DNA of 64,000 bases from Sipunculus nudus. Lineage: Eukaryota; Annelida; Sipuncula; Golfingiida; Sipunculidae. The translations under genes were made by a program, and so were the position numbers. Every line of letters begins with the position of its first letter. Positions within the stretch are counted from its first letter, which is position 1. The notes beneath the pieces were generated by a model, which ran no database searches, was not told the DNA's origin, and worked only from the letters and a program-made list of their open reading frames with translations. The stretch spans positions 24,030,362 through 24,094,361 of the forward strand of contig CM049307.1 of assembly GCA_026874595.1 (NCBI GenBank). The letters run 5' to 3'. Shown in pieces: positions 1 to 12,207 of this stretch.

Positions 1-1048
1 GTATAAATGTGTGAGGGTGTGTGTGTATTAATGAATATATGCATGCAGGGTTGGGGGGGGGAGGGGCTACATATAGTGTCATGCCGGTCTCCATGAATCA
101 TACATCAGCTGAACGAGGACAATATAATGTCTGTAAATCATCTTTATCCGTGTGAACACATGTATTAACCGTTTTACCCCATACTCAAATATGTAGTAGG
201 AGACATAAATCATATTTAATCAGCTGACGTTACTGGGATACCTGCGCGTGACCGAGCACAGCTGTCACGTATCTGTCAGATTCTATAAAGTAAACTACAT
301 GTTAAATTTCAATTTACTGGCATAAATAGCGGAGTTCTGTTAATGAATTGTACTAAAGACATTAGTTTCATGTATATCTGTGCACATTTGCTTATCGTGC
401 ATGAGTGTGCTATATGACGAACATCAACATGTGTGAACGGATTCAAATAAAAATGTGCTTCCTTTGGTTTCATATACGCTATATATTTCCATGGATGGTA
501 ATTGTGTAACGAAAAGCCATGTTTATTAAGCTATGTATATTCACACATAAACACAGGTATGTGCCAAATGTTTATAATCATGTGGGTTTTTTTTGTAGGT
601 GTATGTATGCATGCAATTTCTGGGTTTTGATTAATTAACTTAGCCTAGGAGGTTATAGTTTCACTCGTGTTCATTTTTTTGTTTGTAAGCATGATTATAT
701 ATATAGGCAAAGCCTAATTTACTGATTTCAATTGAATTCTGTGGAGGGTTGGATCATGGGCATGGGAAGACTCCATTTAAAGTCTAAGTCCGGTACAATA
801 GTTTTGGCATGACCTGGTATTTTTGTTGGTTCAGTTACCTGACGTGTGAAATTGAAACACTGCATGCATGGTAACCATGTATTAGCTCTGGTTTTAATCT
901 GTGTGTTTCTGTCTTATACTCTCTGCCTTTTTCACTCTGCTTCCGTGCATGCAATACTTATATTAGTATCAAGTTATGGGTGGAAATGCAGGTTTAAAAA
1001 GGATGTGCCTACACAAACGAATGCGCCATTTGTGGGTTCCTCTGTGTT
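1..1048. other. AT-rich non-coding stretch
   Basis: No supported gene, RNA or repeat is seen. Only short open frames occur; the one at 846-1052 reads as a hydrophobic peptide but has a non-ATG start and no splice or homology support. Confidence 0.5.
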
Positions 1049-1145
1049 ATGACTCAGCAAAACTTTGCACACCAAGGACCCGTAGCACCTTTCCGCCAGA
1101 GGTCGTTTCCACTCTTGCGAGTACGAGTCTGCGCCGTGTGGACAG
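1049..1145 (+). CDS. Candidate 5' coding exon with strong splice donor
   Basis: Seen: an ATG opens a 32-codon frame beginning MTQQNFAHQGPVAPF and running through a clearly GC-richer patch. It stops exactly at CAG|GTAGGT, a near-consensus splice donor, leaving one base of a split codon. The frame is also open upstream to about 998, so it could instead be an internal exon using the AG just before 991. The contrast with the AT-rich flanks supports coding. I do not recognise the protein and see no matching downstream exon. A chance GC-rich patch is the main alternative. Confidence 0.3.
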
Positions 1146-1157
1146 GTAGGTGCGTAT

Positions 1158-1186
1158 ATATATATATATATATTATATATATTATT
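1158..1186. repeat. AT microsatellite
   Basis: An interrupted (TA)n tract lying just downstream of the candidate splice donor. Confidence 0.8.
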
Positions 1187-1499
1187 TTTATATCATATGA
1201 TTAGTTATATAATGATTACCATGCCATGCTAAATATTCTAAAAATATGATATACACAATATGATAAACAATATACACAATTCAATTTACATCAACAATTG
1301 AAACATAATCTATGTTTTACGTACCAACAACGAAATGACGCTTCACTCAATATAACAATATATATACCCTGCACGTCCGCCATATACAAACTCTGTTTTG
1401 AGATTATTTTATTTTCATCCGAAAAAACTCATAGTATATCATATAGAAAACAATACACGGTGCTGGACTAATAACTAATCTCGTATATATACAAAGTAA

Positions 1500-1554
<55 letters not shown>

Positions 1555-3660
1555 AAAGTACAATTAACCGTTTATTTCCAGCCGAATGATGGTACAAATC
1601 CAAATTTAATGAATATTGATTGGATGCATATAATGTTGCCTTGTATACAAATACAATTTCACGATTAAACTTCCAATTATTATAACAATGTCTAACCTCG
1701 GTTATATGTATACATGTATAATAGATATAATTGATATAATTTATCATATACTAGTATATATTTATATCAGCAGGAAGACTGAGAAAGGGGAGGGGGGCGT
1801 CGTATAATAATATATACCAGCAGAAGGGAGCAGATCAACTTAACAACATATTACTAATAAACCACATACTTTTCTATTTTTAGAAATAACCATTGCATTG
1901 TTTTACCTTATGTAGCATATAATCTTATTGTTATATTACAAACTCATGAAAGCGGATCTTTATCTGTACCTGGCAAGTTAGTCAAATTGCTGCTTGATAA
2001 GATAGGAAATTGCGTTTGTTTTCTAGTACAGTGTTGTTTAGCATTTTATACCTACGTTATTTTGTTAATACATGTATATCTATACAATAACAATGTTTTC
2101 CTTTTGTATATAGTGTGCAGTCTGTTTGAAACCAACCGTAGGCAAAACCTCGAGTTATGCTGTGGTCCCTTAGTGGAGTGAAGGACATGTAACCCAGTTA
2201 CATACATGTGCATACTAATATTTCGCCTTTATGTACCGACACGGGTGCATCAGTACAACACCTGTTTACACTCCGTCAGGCTGCTTATGTCAATGAGTTT
2301 CGCAGGAATTTTACTGAATAATGCTCGGTTCTAGATAACGCATGGAATTGAAATTGAAATGTTTCCCTGAATCTCATTCTCTGGCCTTTTTTAAAATTCT
2401 TAATCATTATGATTCTGTTAATATCAACAGTGAGATTAGAATGCTCCTTAAATGTGGTTCAAATATTTTCAAACGTAAACAATGCCGTTGGTGTCATATT
2501 GGAAGCTTTAGCAAAAGAAGTAGAACAAGGTTTGTGTCCCGTATGCCCTGCTTACGTGATATTATAGAGAGTACCGGTAAATTCTTAATAAAGGGAATTG
2601 GTAATAAACAGTACAAAATAATACTATTAGTAAAATCAAGACTGAGAAAAATTTGAGAAGACGTTTGCAGAGAAAGAAAGCAAGGAAGGTTCAATTCTCT
2701 TGGATTATTATTCTTTTTATTCTAATCATATTATTTTTTTGTGAGTAAGTAACCTATACGACGATGAAACATTTTTTAAAACACATTTTATTGTGAAATA
2801 TTAGATAAGGAATCAAAGTCAGTTTTATTTCAGAATAAAACTTATGTAAAACACATCAGTGAGTGAAATAATGTTTCATTTCATCAAGATACTTCATTTG
2901 TTACGAGTCATACATATACATGGAAAGCCACTTTGTTTCTACTTTTATTTTATATCGGAACGGTGCTACCCATAGTCACCCAATCATGACCAGAATCTTA
3001 TTTAGTTTTCAGGAAGTTACGGGAAAACGTCAATGAAGAATCGATTGATTTGGGGGTTGATCTGGAATATGACCAGAATCAAAGAACATTACAAGGAATA
3101 TACAAATATACAAATTTATAATCACTTATGCACGAATGAACCTGGGAATATCGGCCGAATAAATTAATGACGGAGCTTGCATTCATTAGAATGTAGATTT
3201 CTAGTCTTTTTTTTACATCAAAACTGCTATAGCAATGAAGGGAGCAAAACGACAGCAGTGTGTTAATCACAAATTAAACATTTCAGCGAACATGTGAGCT
3301 TTATGCAATGAGGAGGCGTCGTCCGTTCTTCGTACGGTTCGCACTATCTCAGGAACGACAGGAGCTACATATGAAGCATTGTCAAGTGTTGCTCTAGATG
3401 TATTAATTAAATCGATTAAAGAGAACACTGAACAAGTTTTTGGGCTTCGGATTGTACAGCCCACTCCACATTTGAGAAAGAACAACCCAGGATTGTGATT
3501 ATATAAGTATATAATTATACTGACAACAAGAGATAATAATACATTTAAAACTATTAAACTGTAAAAAGCACATATGAATGTATTATCACTAAGTCCATAT
3601 CTATTCTTATACCCTAACCAGGCTAACCTTATTGTCGAATATCCATTGTTTGAGTTTCTT
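1187..3660. other. AT-rich region with one (AT)n tract
   Basis: Holds a pure AT dinucleotide run at about 1503-1552, and otherwise nothing supported. A 104-codon frame at 2342-2656 (+) is within what chance gives at this base composition and shows no domain. Confidence 0.5.
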
Positions 3661-3667
3661 CCTTGGG

Positions 3668-3791
3668 TAAATCCGTAAATGAATCAAATATAAAAGTTAT
3701 TCCAGTTTAGCACTTGTATATCTCCATCCATGAGTAAATCCATTTGTGAGTCAATTATAAAAGTTATTCCAGTTTAGCACTTGTATATTTC
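3668..3791 (+). repeat. Two-copy tandem duplication, ~69 bp
   Basis: The same ~30-base stretch, ending in CAGTTTAGCACTTGTATAT, occurs at about 3691 and again at about 3759. Similar flanks (AAATCC...TGA(A/G)TCAA) precede both. This is a simple local duplication. Confidence 0.8.
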
Positions 3792-5893
3792 CTTTCATAT
3801 AAGAGTAGCAACAAATAAAGCTTAATGTATTCTGTCACTGGGACAGTACTGTCCACTGCCCTAATGGCGTGGTACTTGACCATATGGTGCCTCTTACATG
3901 CTGGACTACACTGAACAGGTGTACACAAGCCCATTATCAGGAACAGACATACCAAATAGAAATATTAACCACATACAAAAAAATAACATAAATTATATTA
4001 TTTAACCAACACGCCTTGATATTCTTGACAAGCATCACCAAATTTCATGTAAACATCGGTCACATGTAAAACGTTATGGGATTGGTATCTTTGAGGCACC
4101 ACCTGCATCGACTTGCATTTTACTTGGGAAACTAATAAACCTTTGCAAATCTTCTTGTCTCTAACCGTTTAGCAAAATTGTTTAATATTTCACAGTAATT
4201 ATCACTGAGGAAAATTTGTTCGTATGGTTAATGTTTGCTGATTTTTAGCTGAGAAATGGGAAGCTTAACTTAGTCAGTTGCATGAGTAAGCGTCGTAAGA
4301 TTACATTCTCAGAAATTTCATCTGAATCTAGCATCAACAAATTTTATTCAAATGTTGGTCACATGATTATATTACCGAGGAAAATAGTAAGTTTGACCTC
4401 TCTTAGCACTACTTCTAGAATCTTTTCTAACGAATCTGTCACACCAAATTTTTTTATATTATCATGAATGATCTTGGGGTAATGCTGTCTCAGAAATTCA
4501 TCACAATTTATTGCATCATACTAAGAGATATATTTGGATTTCTAGGAACCAAATATTTATGTCCCTAGATCTTTGACTGCTTTATTCCATACATTAGAGT
4601 GGATGGCGCCATCTATTTTTTTATTGTGTGAACTTCATCCATGAATATGTCTCATGAACTGTTGGATGTGTTTGCCTTAAATTTTGCATGTCCATAGATT
4701 TTGGGCAGCTATATCATGTACACAAGACTGGTTGGGATAACTACAATCATTTTTGCGTGGTGGTTTATCTGTGCTTCAATTCTGAGTGAAAATCAAACCC
4801 TGCTGGTTTTGGTTCGAGTGCTTCAAAATCTACGACCGACAATGCACCGGGGCTTCTAAATACAATAGCCACGTAGGTATAAATGTGGTGAAGAGGGTAA
4901 TGAAGTCCGTTCAAATATGTTTGATATCAATAATTTCAAGGCAAATGACATAAACAAGGGTGTTCTTTTGGTTAGCATACGCATGTGAACAGAAGATATT
5001 TTTTAAAATGTCACAAATTTTTATTTTAAAGTTTGACAGTTGATGCAAGTGGTCCAGACCATCCCACACTGCCTAACCGCAAGGGTTTCGTTTTGAGTAG
5101 AAACGACATCCAGCGGAAGGGTGTCATATTAATTACCACTATCCGCTAAACATGATTTATGACTCCACCTATGTAGTTTGTCAACAGATGCGGCCATGGG
5201 TCACATGACACAGCATTTGTTAAGGTGGCATTACCAAGGTCGCTGGATACTTTGGCATATTTTCGAGTAGTTTTAGAGGTTCGTATACCTAGTACTTATA
5301 CTCAAGTTTAATTTTTTTGTACTTGCTTTATATATGTACTTGCCACACCTATGCTTAAAAAATAATCAAGTACACTTTAAATAATAGTCACGTATATTAC
5401 AAACGAAGGATTATATCTTTTATATATTCCATTTCACAGGTTCGCATTAGGCTCGTAGGCCTTGATGGTATGTTACCCATTTAATTGGAATTGTACTAGC
5501 TAGAGTTTTATTGTAAATCATGGCCTACCATTTATATGGGACATCAAACGTTTTTGTATATATATCCGATGAATTATGCAAATTAAGCGCCAACATAGAA
5601 CAAAATCTATGTATGATAATCTACCAACCTTTCCTGCATTGATTTGATCCTCGACCTGTAAATGTATCATTTCACAAAAACGGAAATTCGTAAAGTAAAT
5701 TCGAAAAGCATTTATATACACATCTGACCCAAGTAGAACCTACTGGTACACATGGTATTGGCGACAAATGCAATTTAAGCCCAAGTTGGCAGCATATATC
5801 GGACCACGCGCCGATATCTGATAGCTTCAGTATATTTATATACTCAAAAAAGTAAACTCCGGTAAATCAAATTCTTTTAAAACTCGAGTATTA
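3792..5893. other. Unassigned non-coding stretch
   Basis: No gene, RNA or clear repeat recognised. Only short unsupported open frames, for example 4282-4467 (+). Confidence 0.5.
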
Positions 5894-5944
5894 TGACGTC
5901 ATCGTGATGGCGGAACGTTTGTTTTATTATTGAGAGGCCGCCAT
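5894..5944. promoter_or_regulatory. Orphan CRE + paired YY1-like motif cluster
   Basis: Within 51 bases lie a perfect CRE palindrome TGACGTCA (5894-5901), ATGGCGG (5907-5913) and, on the other strand, GCCGCCAT (5937-5944). CRE plus ATGGCGG/YY1 sites is a common arrangement in TATA-less animal promoters. The sequence around it (about 5880-6360) is richer in CpG and GC than the rest. No first exon can be identified on either side, so the transcribed gene is unknown and the call is inference from motif clustering. Confidence 0.3.
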
Positions 5945-6900
5945 ATATCCAAAAGTGAGCCCGCCCGATTTCTCTGCGAGTAAAAAAGGGTATTTTCGCC
6001 AGGAATTCGCCTGGTGTCTGCTCGATCACTGCAGCTAACATTCGATCAATATTCGGACGACAATCCGACGATTTTAGATTTTAAATATTTTAGAGGGAGG
6101 GCCGCAGCTCGGGCCTTAAAATCCACTTTTTGCCAAAAAAAAAACCAACTCGGAAGGGGATCGTTGACGTGATGTGACTGATAACTATAGTGCTCAAAGT
6201 GCACTGCCCGAGTCCTATGTGCGACAGGGTGGATTTTAAGCCTGCATGGTGGGTTGGAATTCGGCGACTTCCTGGCGAACCACAATTTCGGTCGGAGACC
6301 GTGGGTTTCTGACGCCGGCTTTATAATGACTTGACCCGGAAATGTTCCCTTTCCCACAAAATACCTTATTAATCCTTAATCAATTTGAGTAAAAGTTTGT
6401 AGCAAAGTAGATCGTATGATATAGGCCAACTGAGGGAGGATTCAATTTACGAGAGTATGTTGAGACATAGTCGAATTTAATTAACCTTTTTTAAGAAACC
6501 TTTCCGTTATAACTTTACTGCTACTGTGCTACGGTTCATGACCTATCCCCTTACAACGTTTCAGCGAGATACATTGGGAACTTTCGGAGGCCGTGACATG
6601 ACAATCACACAAATACACGCACAAACAACGCTAATCACACAAACTTAGAAATGAAGTGTCACCAGTTCGACTCGTTATGTATAAAAATACGTAATATTTA
6701 ATATTTCTTTTTAATGACTGTGAGTAATTAATGAGTAATTAAAGATTTTGTCAAATACAACCTCATTGAGACAGTACGATGTTCCGTCCTCACCCTACAG
6801 GCTATATATATGGTAGATAAATGTACCAAATTCTGAATATTGTAACACATCAGACAATATCATTTGTTGCTTGTCCTCCGTATTATACTATTATTCGAAA
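5945..6900. other. GC-richer unassigned stretch
   Basis: 5945-6360 is locally GC-rich, with a 103-codon minus frame (6046-6357) that has no recognisable domain. The rest is AT-rich. It could be an untranslated exon or CpG-rich flank of the motif cluster at 5.9 kb; nothing more can be supported. Confidence 0.4.
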
Positions 6901-6905
6901 CAAGA

Positions 6906-6907
6906 AC

Positions 6908-6960
<53 letters not shown>

Positions 6961-6997
6961 CAACAACAATAACAACAATAATAAATTAATAATAATA

Positions 6998-7039
<42 letters not shown>

Positions 7040-7113
7040 TAATAATAACTAATTTTAAAAAAATATAATAATAATGAAAATAATTATACTGACAATATAA
7101 AAATAATATCAAT

Positions 7114-7163
<50 letters not shown>

Positions 7164-7176
7164 TAATAAAAATAAT
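6906..7176 (+). repeat. Compound (AAT)n trinucleotide array
   Basis: About 270 bases of AAT units, interrupted by CAA and GTA variants and a short unique AT-rich spacer (about 7037-7115). The poly-Asn and poly-Tyr/Leu frames on the two strands come from this repeat and are not genes. Confidence 0.95.
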
Positions 7177-7699
7177 ATTTATAATTATAATAATAATAAC
7201 AAAACAATAATTAGAAACATTTTAATTGTTCTAACTGATATTACATTAAAAAGTATGTTTTATTTTGGCATGAGTGAGCGAGAAAGAATCATCAATGGTA
7301 GTAGCTTTACGGTAAATGGTCTGTACATGGGTATAAGAACCCGTTCCATATGTGTCAAGCATCATGCCTGTTGTAAAGATTTCTGAGAACAGCAGTTTAA
7401 GGGGCGTTGAACCGAGTTCTCAGAATTAGACGGCGCCAGACATCATCACACAATGCCCTAACCTGGTAAATAACACCAATCGGCTGTCCAACGTCTCTAA
7501 CACAACGCCCGACCTTTAACACTTGAATGAGATCTATTGTTAACAGAATAAAACCAGAACAGATGAAATCATTTATAACCGGCGCGGGAAGTCCAAAGAT
7601 CTTTACATGATTGTTGAATCACACCTGTCAGAGACACATATGTAAATTTTTAAATGTGACCCTGGTGGGGAAAAAATCAGGAGAAAGTGGGCGTGCACC

Positions 7700-7744
<45 letters not shown>

Positions 7745-8335
7745 TTTTCCTGGTGGTACTTTTATTAAGTATAGACCATGCTTGTAGAACCTTTAATAAG
7801 TAATTTGATAATAACTACCGAAATATTACTTTAAATTTGTAAAAGTAACCTGCATCTGTTAACGACTTAACCACAATATTAATCCGATAGATAGCTAGTG
7901 TCAGAGCACACTACAATACACTTGTCTGTCTGCAACAGTATCGGTAACATGTTAATTTTTCGGTCTAAATTTCTGAAGTAATCTCGGTGACTTTCATATG
8001 ATTCTACGAGACTAAAAAATAAAATACCATAAAACTCTGAAATTTCCATAACGTTCCAAGAAAACAAATATAAACCTAGCTTAAACATTTTTACCTACGG
8101 GAATTTGAAAATAATGATTCAATACACATAATTTTATACAAACTGTCTTGGAGTCACATTTCCTGATTAAATTATACCGTTACATTAATTTGTATATGCC
8201 TGCTCAGAGGCGATGCCGCAATTAGAATGGAAATTGCGCAGATTTTCGTGCGTCAAAAAGTTTTCTTTTTCATATAAGGTAATATATATTTATATTTGAC
8301 TAATATGATACCTATAATACATATATTTTTAATAA

Positions 8336-8409
<74 letters not shown>

Positions 8410-9032
8410 TTACGGTCATCGAAATTTGTTCATGACCTCTTGAGTAAACTTGCTACAAACCCCCTCCGATTGGAAAGAAGGCCTAAATTTGATAGCGTCT
8501 CATTAATTAAATTTTGCATTCAGAGATATCTTATCTGGCCAAAGATATTCTTATTTAGTACTTTCAGGAACTTTATCTTTATATAGGCGTGTAATTATCC
8601 TGCTTGGCTCTATGGAGCGTATTTCAAAGCAGAGTCAGCCCTTACCCTTAAGTGCCACATTTGGCGCATTTTGGTAAATGGCAAAAACTCATCAAGTGCC
8701 ACAGAAACTTAATTTTTGCACTTAAGTATATTTATTTTGATCTAATAAAATTGATTGGCACGATCTTATTTTTTGTAGACTAATTTAAATGGTACATTTT
8801 CAGGAAAAAAATGATAAAATTCACAAATGGAAGATTAATTGACGTATGATTCAAATTACGACGATGATGTTCAAAGGAGTCAAGCACATGATACGTTACT
8901 ATATATTTTATCACATTACTTATTTGCATGTGTTTAGAGTATGTAATAATCCTTTCAATTCAGGATTGCGAGGAGCGCCAAAGATGCTGTGACATATGTG
9001 ATCGTCTGTTTCTAAATTGGTGAAAACGGGAA
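7177..9032. other. Non-coding with CT and AT microsatellites
   Basis: Contains (CT)n at 7702-7739 and a long (AT)n at 8341-8404. No gene is supported between them. Confidence 0.7.
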
Positions 9033-9063
9033 ATGATGGAATCCGTAGAATTGCAACGATCAT

Positions 9064-9669
9064 CCGATCATTGACTTTGATGTGACTAAATGTATAATAT
9101 GCCAGAAAGATTCAGATGTGAAACTTGTGAGCACTCAAAATGGCTGTAAAAGGATCCGCGAGGCCTGCGAATTACGTAATGATCATGTTTTCAAAAGACA
9201 GGCTGGTTGAAGGGAATAAAGTTTCGTATCATGTGACGAATGATTGCTATAAAAAGTACACCACGAAATCTGTTCTAGATAGATTGTCTAAGTCTAGGAC
9301 CGAAAGTGAAAAAGGTCAAGGCCATTCAAAATCTTTCCAACAGAATCCAGCAGACAACAGACGCTCTCGCTCAGAGACTGTGCGTAACCCACCAAACACT
9401 AAGACAGCAACAGCATTAAGAGAAAGAAATGCATCATATGTGACAGTAAATCCTGCAAACAGGTTTACACCAAATATCGAATATGCGAATCAAACCGGGC
9501 TTCAACTTTCCTTGTTGCAGCAAACTACTTTCAATACTCTGTTTTCAACCGTACATGTGACCTTCAGGATCCAAATTCTATGCATGGAGCAGATCTGTAC
9601 TACCACAATGAGTGCATAACGAAATATTTCGAAACTTTTGGATTTTCACAAATCAGCTCGTCGTCCTGA
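9064..9669 (+). pseudogene. N-terminal part of the fossil: two CxxC blocks
   Basis: Block 1 is read in frame 1 (9064-9210): FDVTKCIICQ, then KLVSTQNGCKRIREA and RNDHVFKR, ending at a TGA. The reading then moves to frame 2 from about 9205 (KVSYHVTNDCYKKYT to about 9425). It returns to frame 1 for block 2 (9427-9669): KCIICDS, YRICESNRASTF, NRTCDLQDPNSMHGADLYYH, NECITKYF. Both blocks share CIIC near the start and a late Cys followed by Y/T-K-Y, so they look like two related zinc-binding-type modules (inference). A conceptual start at 9140 would give about 22 wrong-frame residues and should not be used. Confidence 0.75.
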
Positions 9670-11793
9670 TATACCTACCGCATTCAAAGTGAATGATCAG
9701 ATCTACAAATCCGAAACAGGGTACACGGCAAAATTGATGGATACTATTTGGTCCCTCACACGCCTAGATGTCGCTGAAACCCAAGTATTTATCTATCCTC
9801 AATAACAAACCATGCCTTCTTGGAGTGCAAGCAACTCTGTATGGACCAAAGAGGACATCCCATTGAAGATCCTTGCATTCTTGCCTGTACTACCGTATCC
9901 AGTCACTGAATATGCTACTGTTTATTCTGCTATGAAAAATGTCATGACCATTAGCTCACAACTGAATCAAGGACAGATCCCAATGTATTGAGATGAGGGG
10001 GTTTATTGCATGGTCAAGAGATTCAGTCGATGCGACCTCAGGAATTTTGCAATTTGGTTTTTATTCTGGGAACATTTCACCTGGTGAAAATTGATTTGAA
10101 GTGCATTGGAAAAGCAATATCAGGAAGTGAAACTGAAATCACTTGGCTGCAGACTGGTGTTTTGGGCCAACTGTAATCCAGAACTAAGTGCTAAATGGAG
10201 GACATTATACCCGCTCTCTGGAAGGCATGCAGTTTCTCGCTGAAGCACTTCAGCGCCTTCTTTACAAGGAGTTCTTCACTGAGATGGGTGTTGAAGAATA
10301 TGCTCATGAATTTGGAATTCTGGCAAAGATAAAATCATGTGTCGCCGAGAAAAATAGCAGTGACAGTCAGAGGTACAGTACAGAGTTTGACACAGCATCT
10401 AGAAAACTAATGGAGGATTTGAAGCAATTCGTTGAAGCATGATCTGCTGTTAACGAAAACTTCAAGTTTTGGAGTCATTTCCTACGTATGATGGATGTAG
10501 TGCATGACCTTTTGATAGCTGATCGTGAGGGTATTTGGGAGCTCCATCTTGATGCTGTGCAGTGTGCTCACGTTTTGTTTGCTGCGTTTGATTGCACTAC
10601 CTACCTTCAATGGTGCTCAGTATATCAAGAGAACATGCGACGCCTGTATAAAACTGCACCATCAGTCCACCAGTTCTTTTCGCATGGCAATTTTTCCATC
10701 AAAGACAAGCCTGGGCGGTTCAGTGCTGTTGGGGATAATCAGAAACTGGAAGAAAGTATCAACCTATCTTCCATACGCAGTATTGGTGTAATTGGACATG
10801 CCAAACAAAAGCATTACGTGGCACAATGGGACCACATATAACACGAAATGATGGGTGTGAATAATTTCCATCGTGAGTATGCTGGTGTTGTGGTGAGCAC
10901 GCATGAGTCCTTCAGCCACCATCAGTCATCCACAGAAACTACAACTCGTAAAGAGTCTTTCATCCAGGAGGTTTATCGAGAATAAGGGCTCACCAATGTC
11001 AGCAAATGCGTCTCCAACACTACAGAACTTTGTGACAAAGGAGCTTATGACCACAGACATCAGAGATGACCTATTGAATGTCCTCTCCCTTTGAGAAGTA
11101 CACTTCATTCCGGAGTGAGAGATTCATCCAGAAAAATAAATGGCTAAGCGAAAGCATCCACCGAACTAATGTGAAAACAATGGCAACCCTCAGAAGCAAA
11201 CCAGAAAGGACAATCAAGAAGGTTGTAAAGGATATGAACATGGCTGTCAGAACAATGGAAATCGCCCGCGACCGTGATGTCACAACCGATGATCTTTTGA
11301 ATATGATGTAGCTACCTCCCCTATCTTGTTTGATGATGATGGGATTATGACCAAACCAGCAAAGAACCAGCTCACGAAAGAGTTGGAATCGTGTCAGAAA
11401 GCTGAAGATTATAACTATCACCACCGGTCAAGCTCTTCATTCATTATTGACATCATTGCAAATGTTCGTAAGGTTGATGTTCCAGTATTTCAAACTTCAA
11501 GGTACTTGTTGCAGGTTTCATGTCCTTTTCAAATGTATTACACCAGTTTGGGCGATGCGACCATGTGTTTGACTTGTTCACAGAAGAACCTTCAGTGAAG
11601 GATGGTGAGAGAATGCGGCGCACTGCCACTGTGCTTATTGAAAACAACACGATTGAAGCTGGGAGACCCTTACCTACAGAGATGGAGAGTTCCTGGGTTT
11701 CAAAGAATAACAAGCTTCTTCTAGAACAACATCTACTGTGAACTTCGCGAAAATTTGATTTAATGTTAAAAGTACCCTACTGTGATAGGCTAG
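9670..11793 (+). pseudogene. Central part of the fossil
   Basis: Fragments align end to end without homologous gaps: PVLPYPVTEYATVYSAMKN (from about 9885), then GGHYTRSLEGMQFLAEALQR (from about 10198), then FKFWSHFLRMMDVVHDLL after an in-frame TGA at 10440. LFAAFDCTTYLQW, SIKDKPGRFSAVG and GVIGHAKQKHYVAQW follow before a TAA at 10839. HREYAGV continues in the same frame to TAA 10983. Frame changes near 10965, 11090, 11320 and 11515 are needed to continue (ENKGSPMSANASPTLQNF; RTNVKTMATLRSKPERTIKK; FDDDGIMTKPAKNQL; DHVFDLFTEEPSVKDG). No catalytic motif is recognised here. Confidence 0.7.
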
Positions 11794-12207
11794 GTGAGCA
11801 GACATGACGGAAACTGGCAGTGCATCATGGTTCACATAGGTAAACAGAATCCACTAGAAAACCTTCAGTCTTCATTTGAAGAAGCTGATCTCCGCATACT
11901 CCTTCATGTGTTGAATGCACTTGATGCAGGATACAAAGTATGTGTCGTTCTCTCCAGTGACACTTATGTGACAATGGCTCTGCTTTACCACATCCCTACC
12001 TTTTAACAGCATGGATTTGAAGAGTTGTGGGTGAAAGCTGGAGTAGCAGATACCACTCGGTATGTACCCTTACATGTCATGATTGAGCGCCTTGGCCGTG
12101 AGGTGTGTGCCGTGTTGCTAGCTCTGCACAGCCTCACGGGCTGTGACATCACCAGCAAGATTGGCACCAAGAAGGCAGCTTTAAAGGCAGAACCAGAAAA
12201 CACCTGA
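11794..12207 (+). pseudogene. Acidic-motif region of the fossil, FEN/XPG- or PIN-like order
   Basis: One frame with an internal TAA at 12004-12006. It shows EEADLR (11878-11895), a beta-like VCVVLSSDTYV (SSDTYV from 11953), then LTGCDITSKIGTKKAALK (LTGCD at 12133-12147). In FEN/XPG nucleases the metal-binding residues fall in the order E.E/D, D.D, then a GCD motif followed by an I.G(I)G...K A helix-turn-helix. The order and spacing here resemble that, so a divergent 5'-nuclease/PIN-like fold is proposed by inference. The second acidic residue of the middle motif is Tyr in this copy, and the stop at 12004 separates the motifs, so this copy cannot be active. Confidence 0.5.

Noticed and set aside
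2342..2656. 104-codon plus frame
   Set aside because: Length is expected by chance at this base composition; no domain, splice or composition signal.
6046..6357. 103-codon minus frame in a GC-rich patch
   Set aside because: No recognisable motif and no splice context; noted only as part of the GC-rich flank.
6821..7112. Poly-Asn and poly-Tyr/Leu frames
   Set aside because: Products of the AAT microsatellite.
9140..9619. 159-codon frame starting at the ATG at 9140 as an intact gene
   Set aside because: Its first ~22 residues are out of frame relative to the family reading (CIICQ block in another frame) and its last ~60 leave the family reading (CIICD block). It is a slice of a pseudogene.
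11071..11424. 117-codon minus-strand frame
   Set aside because: Antisense shadow of the fossil's central region, which reads coherently on plus.
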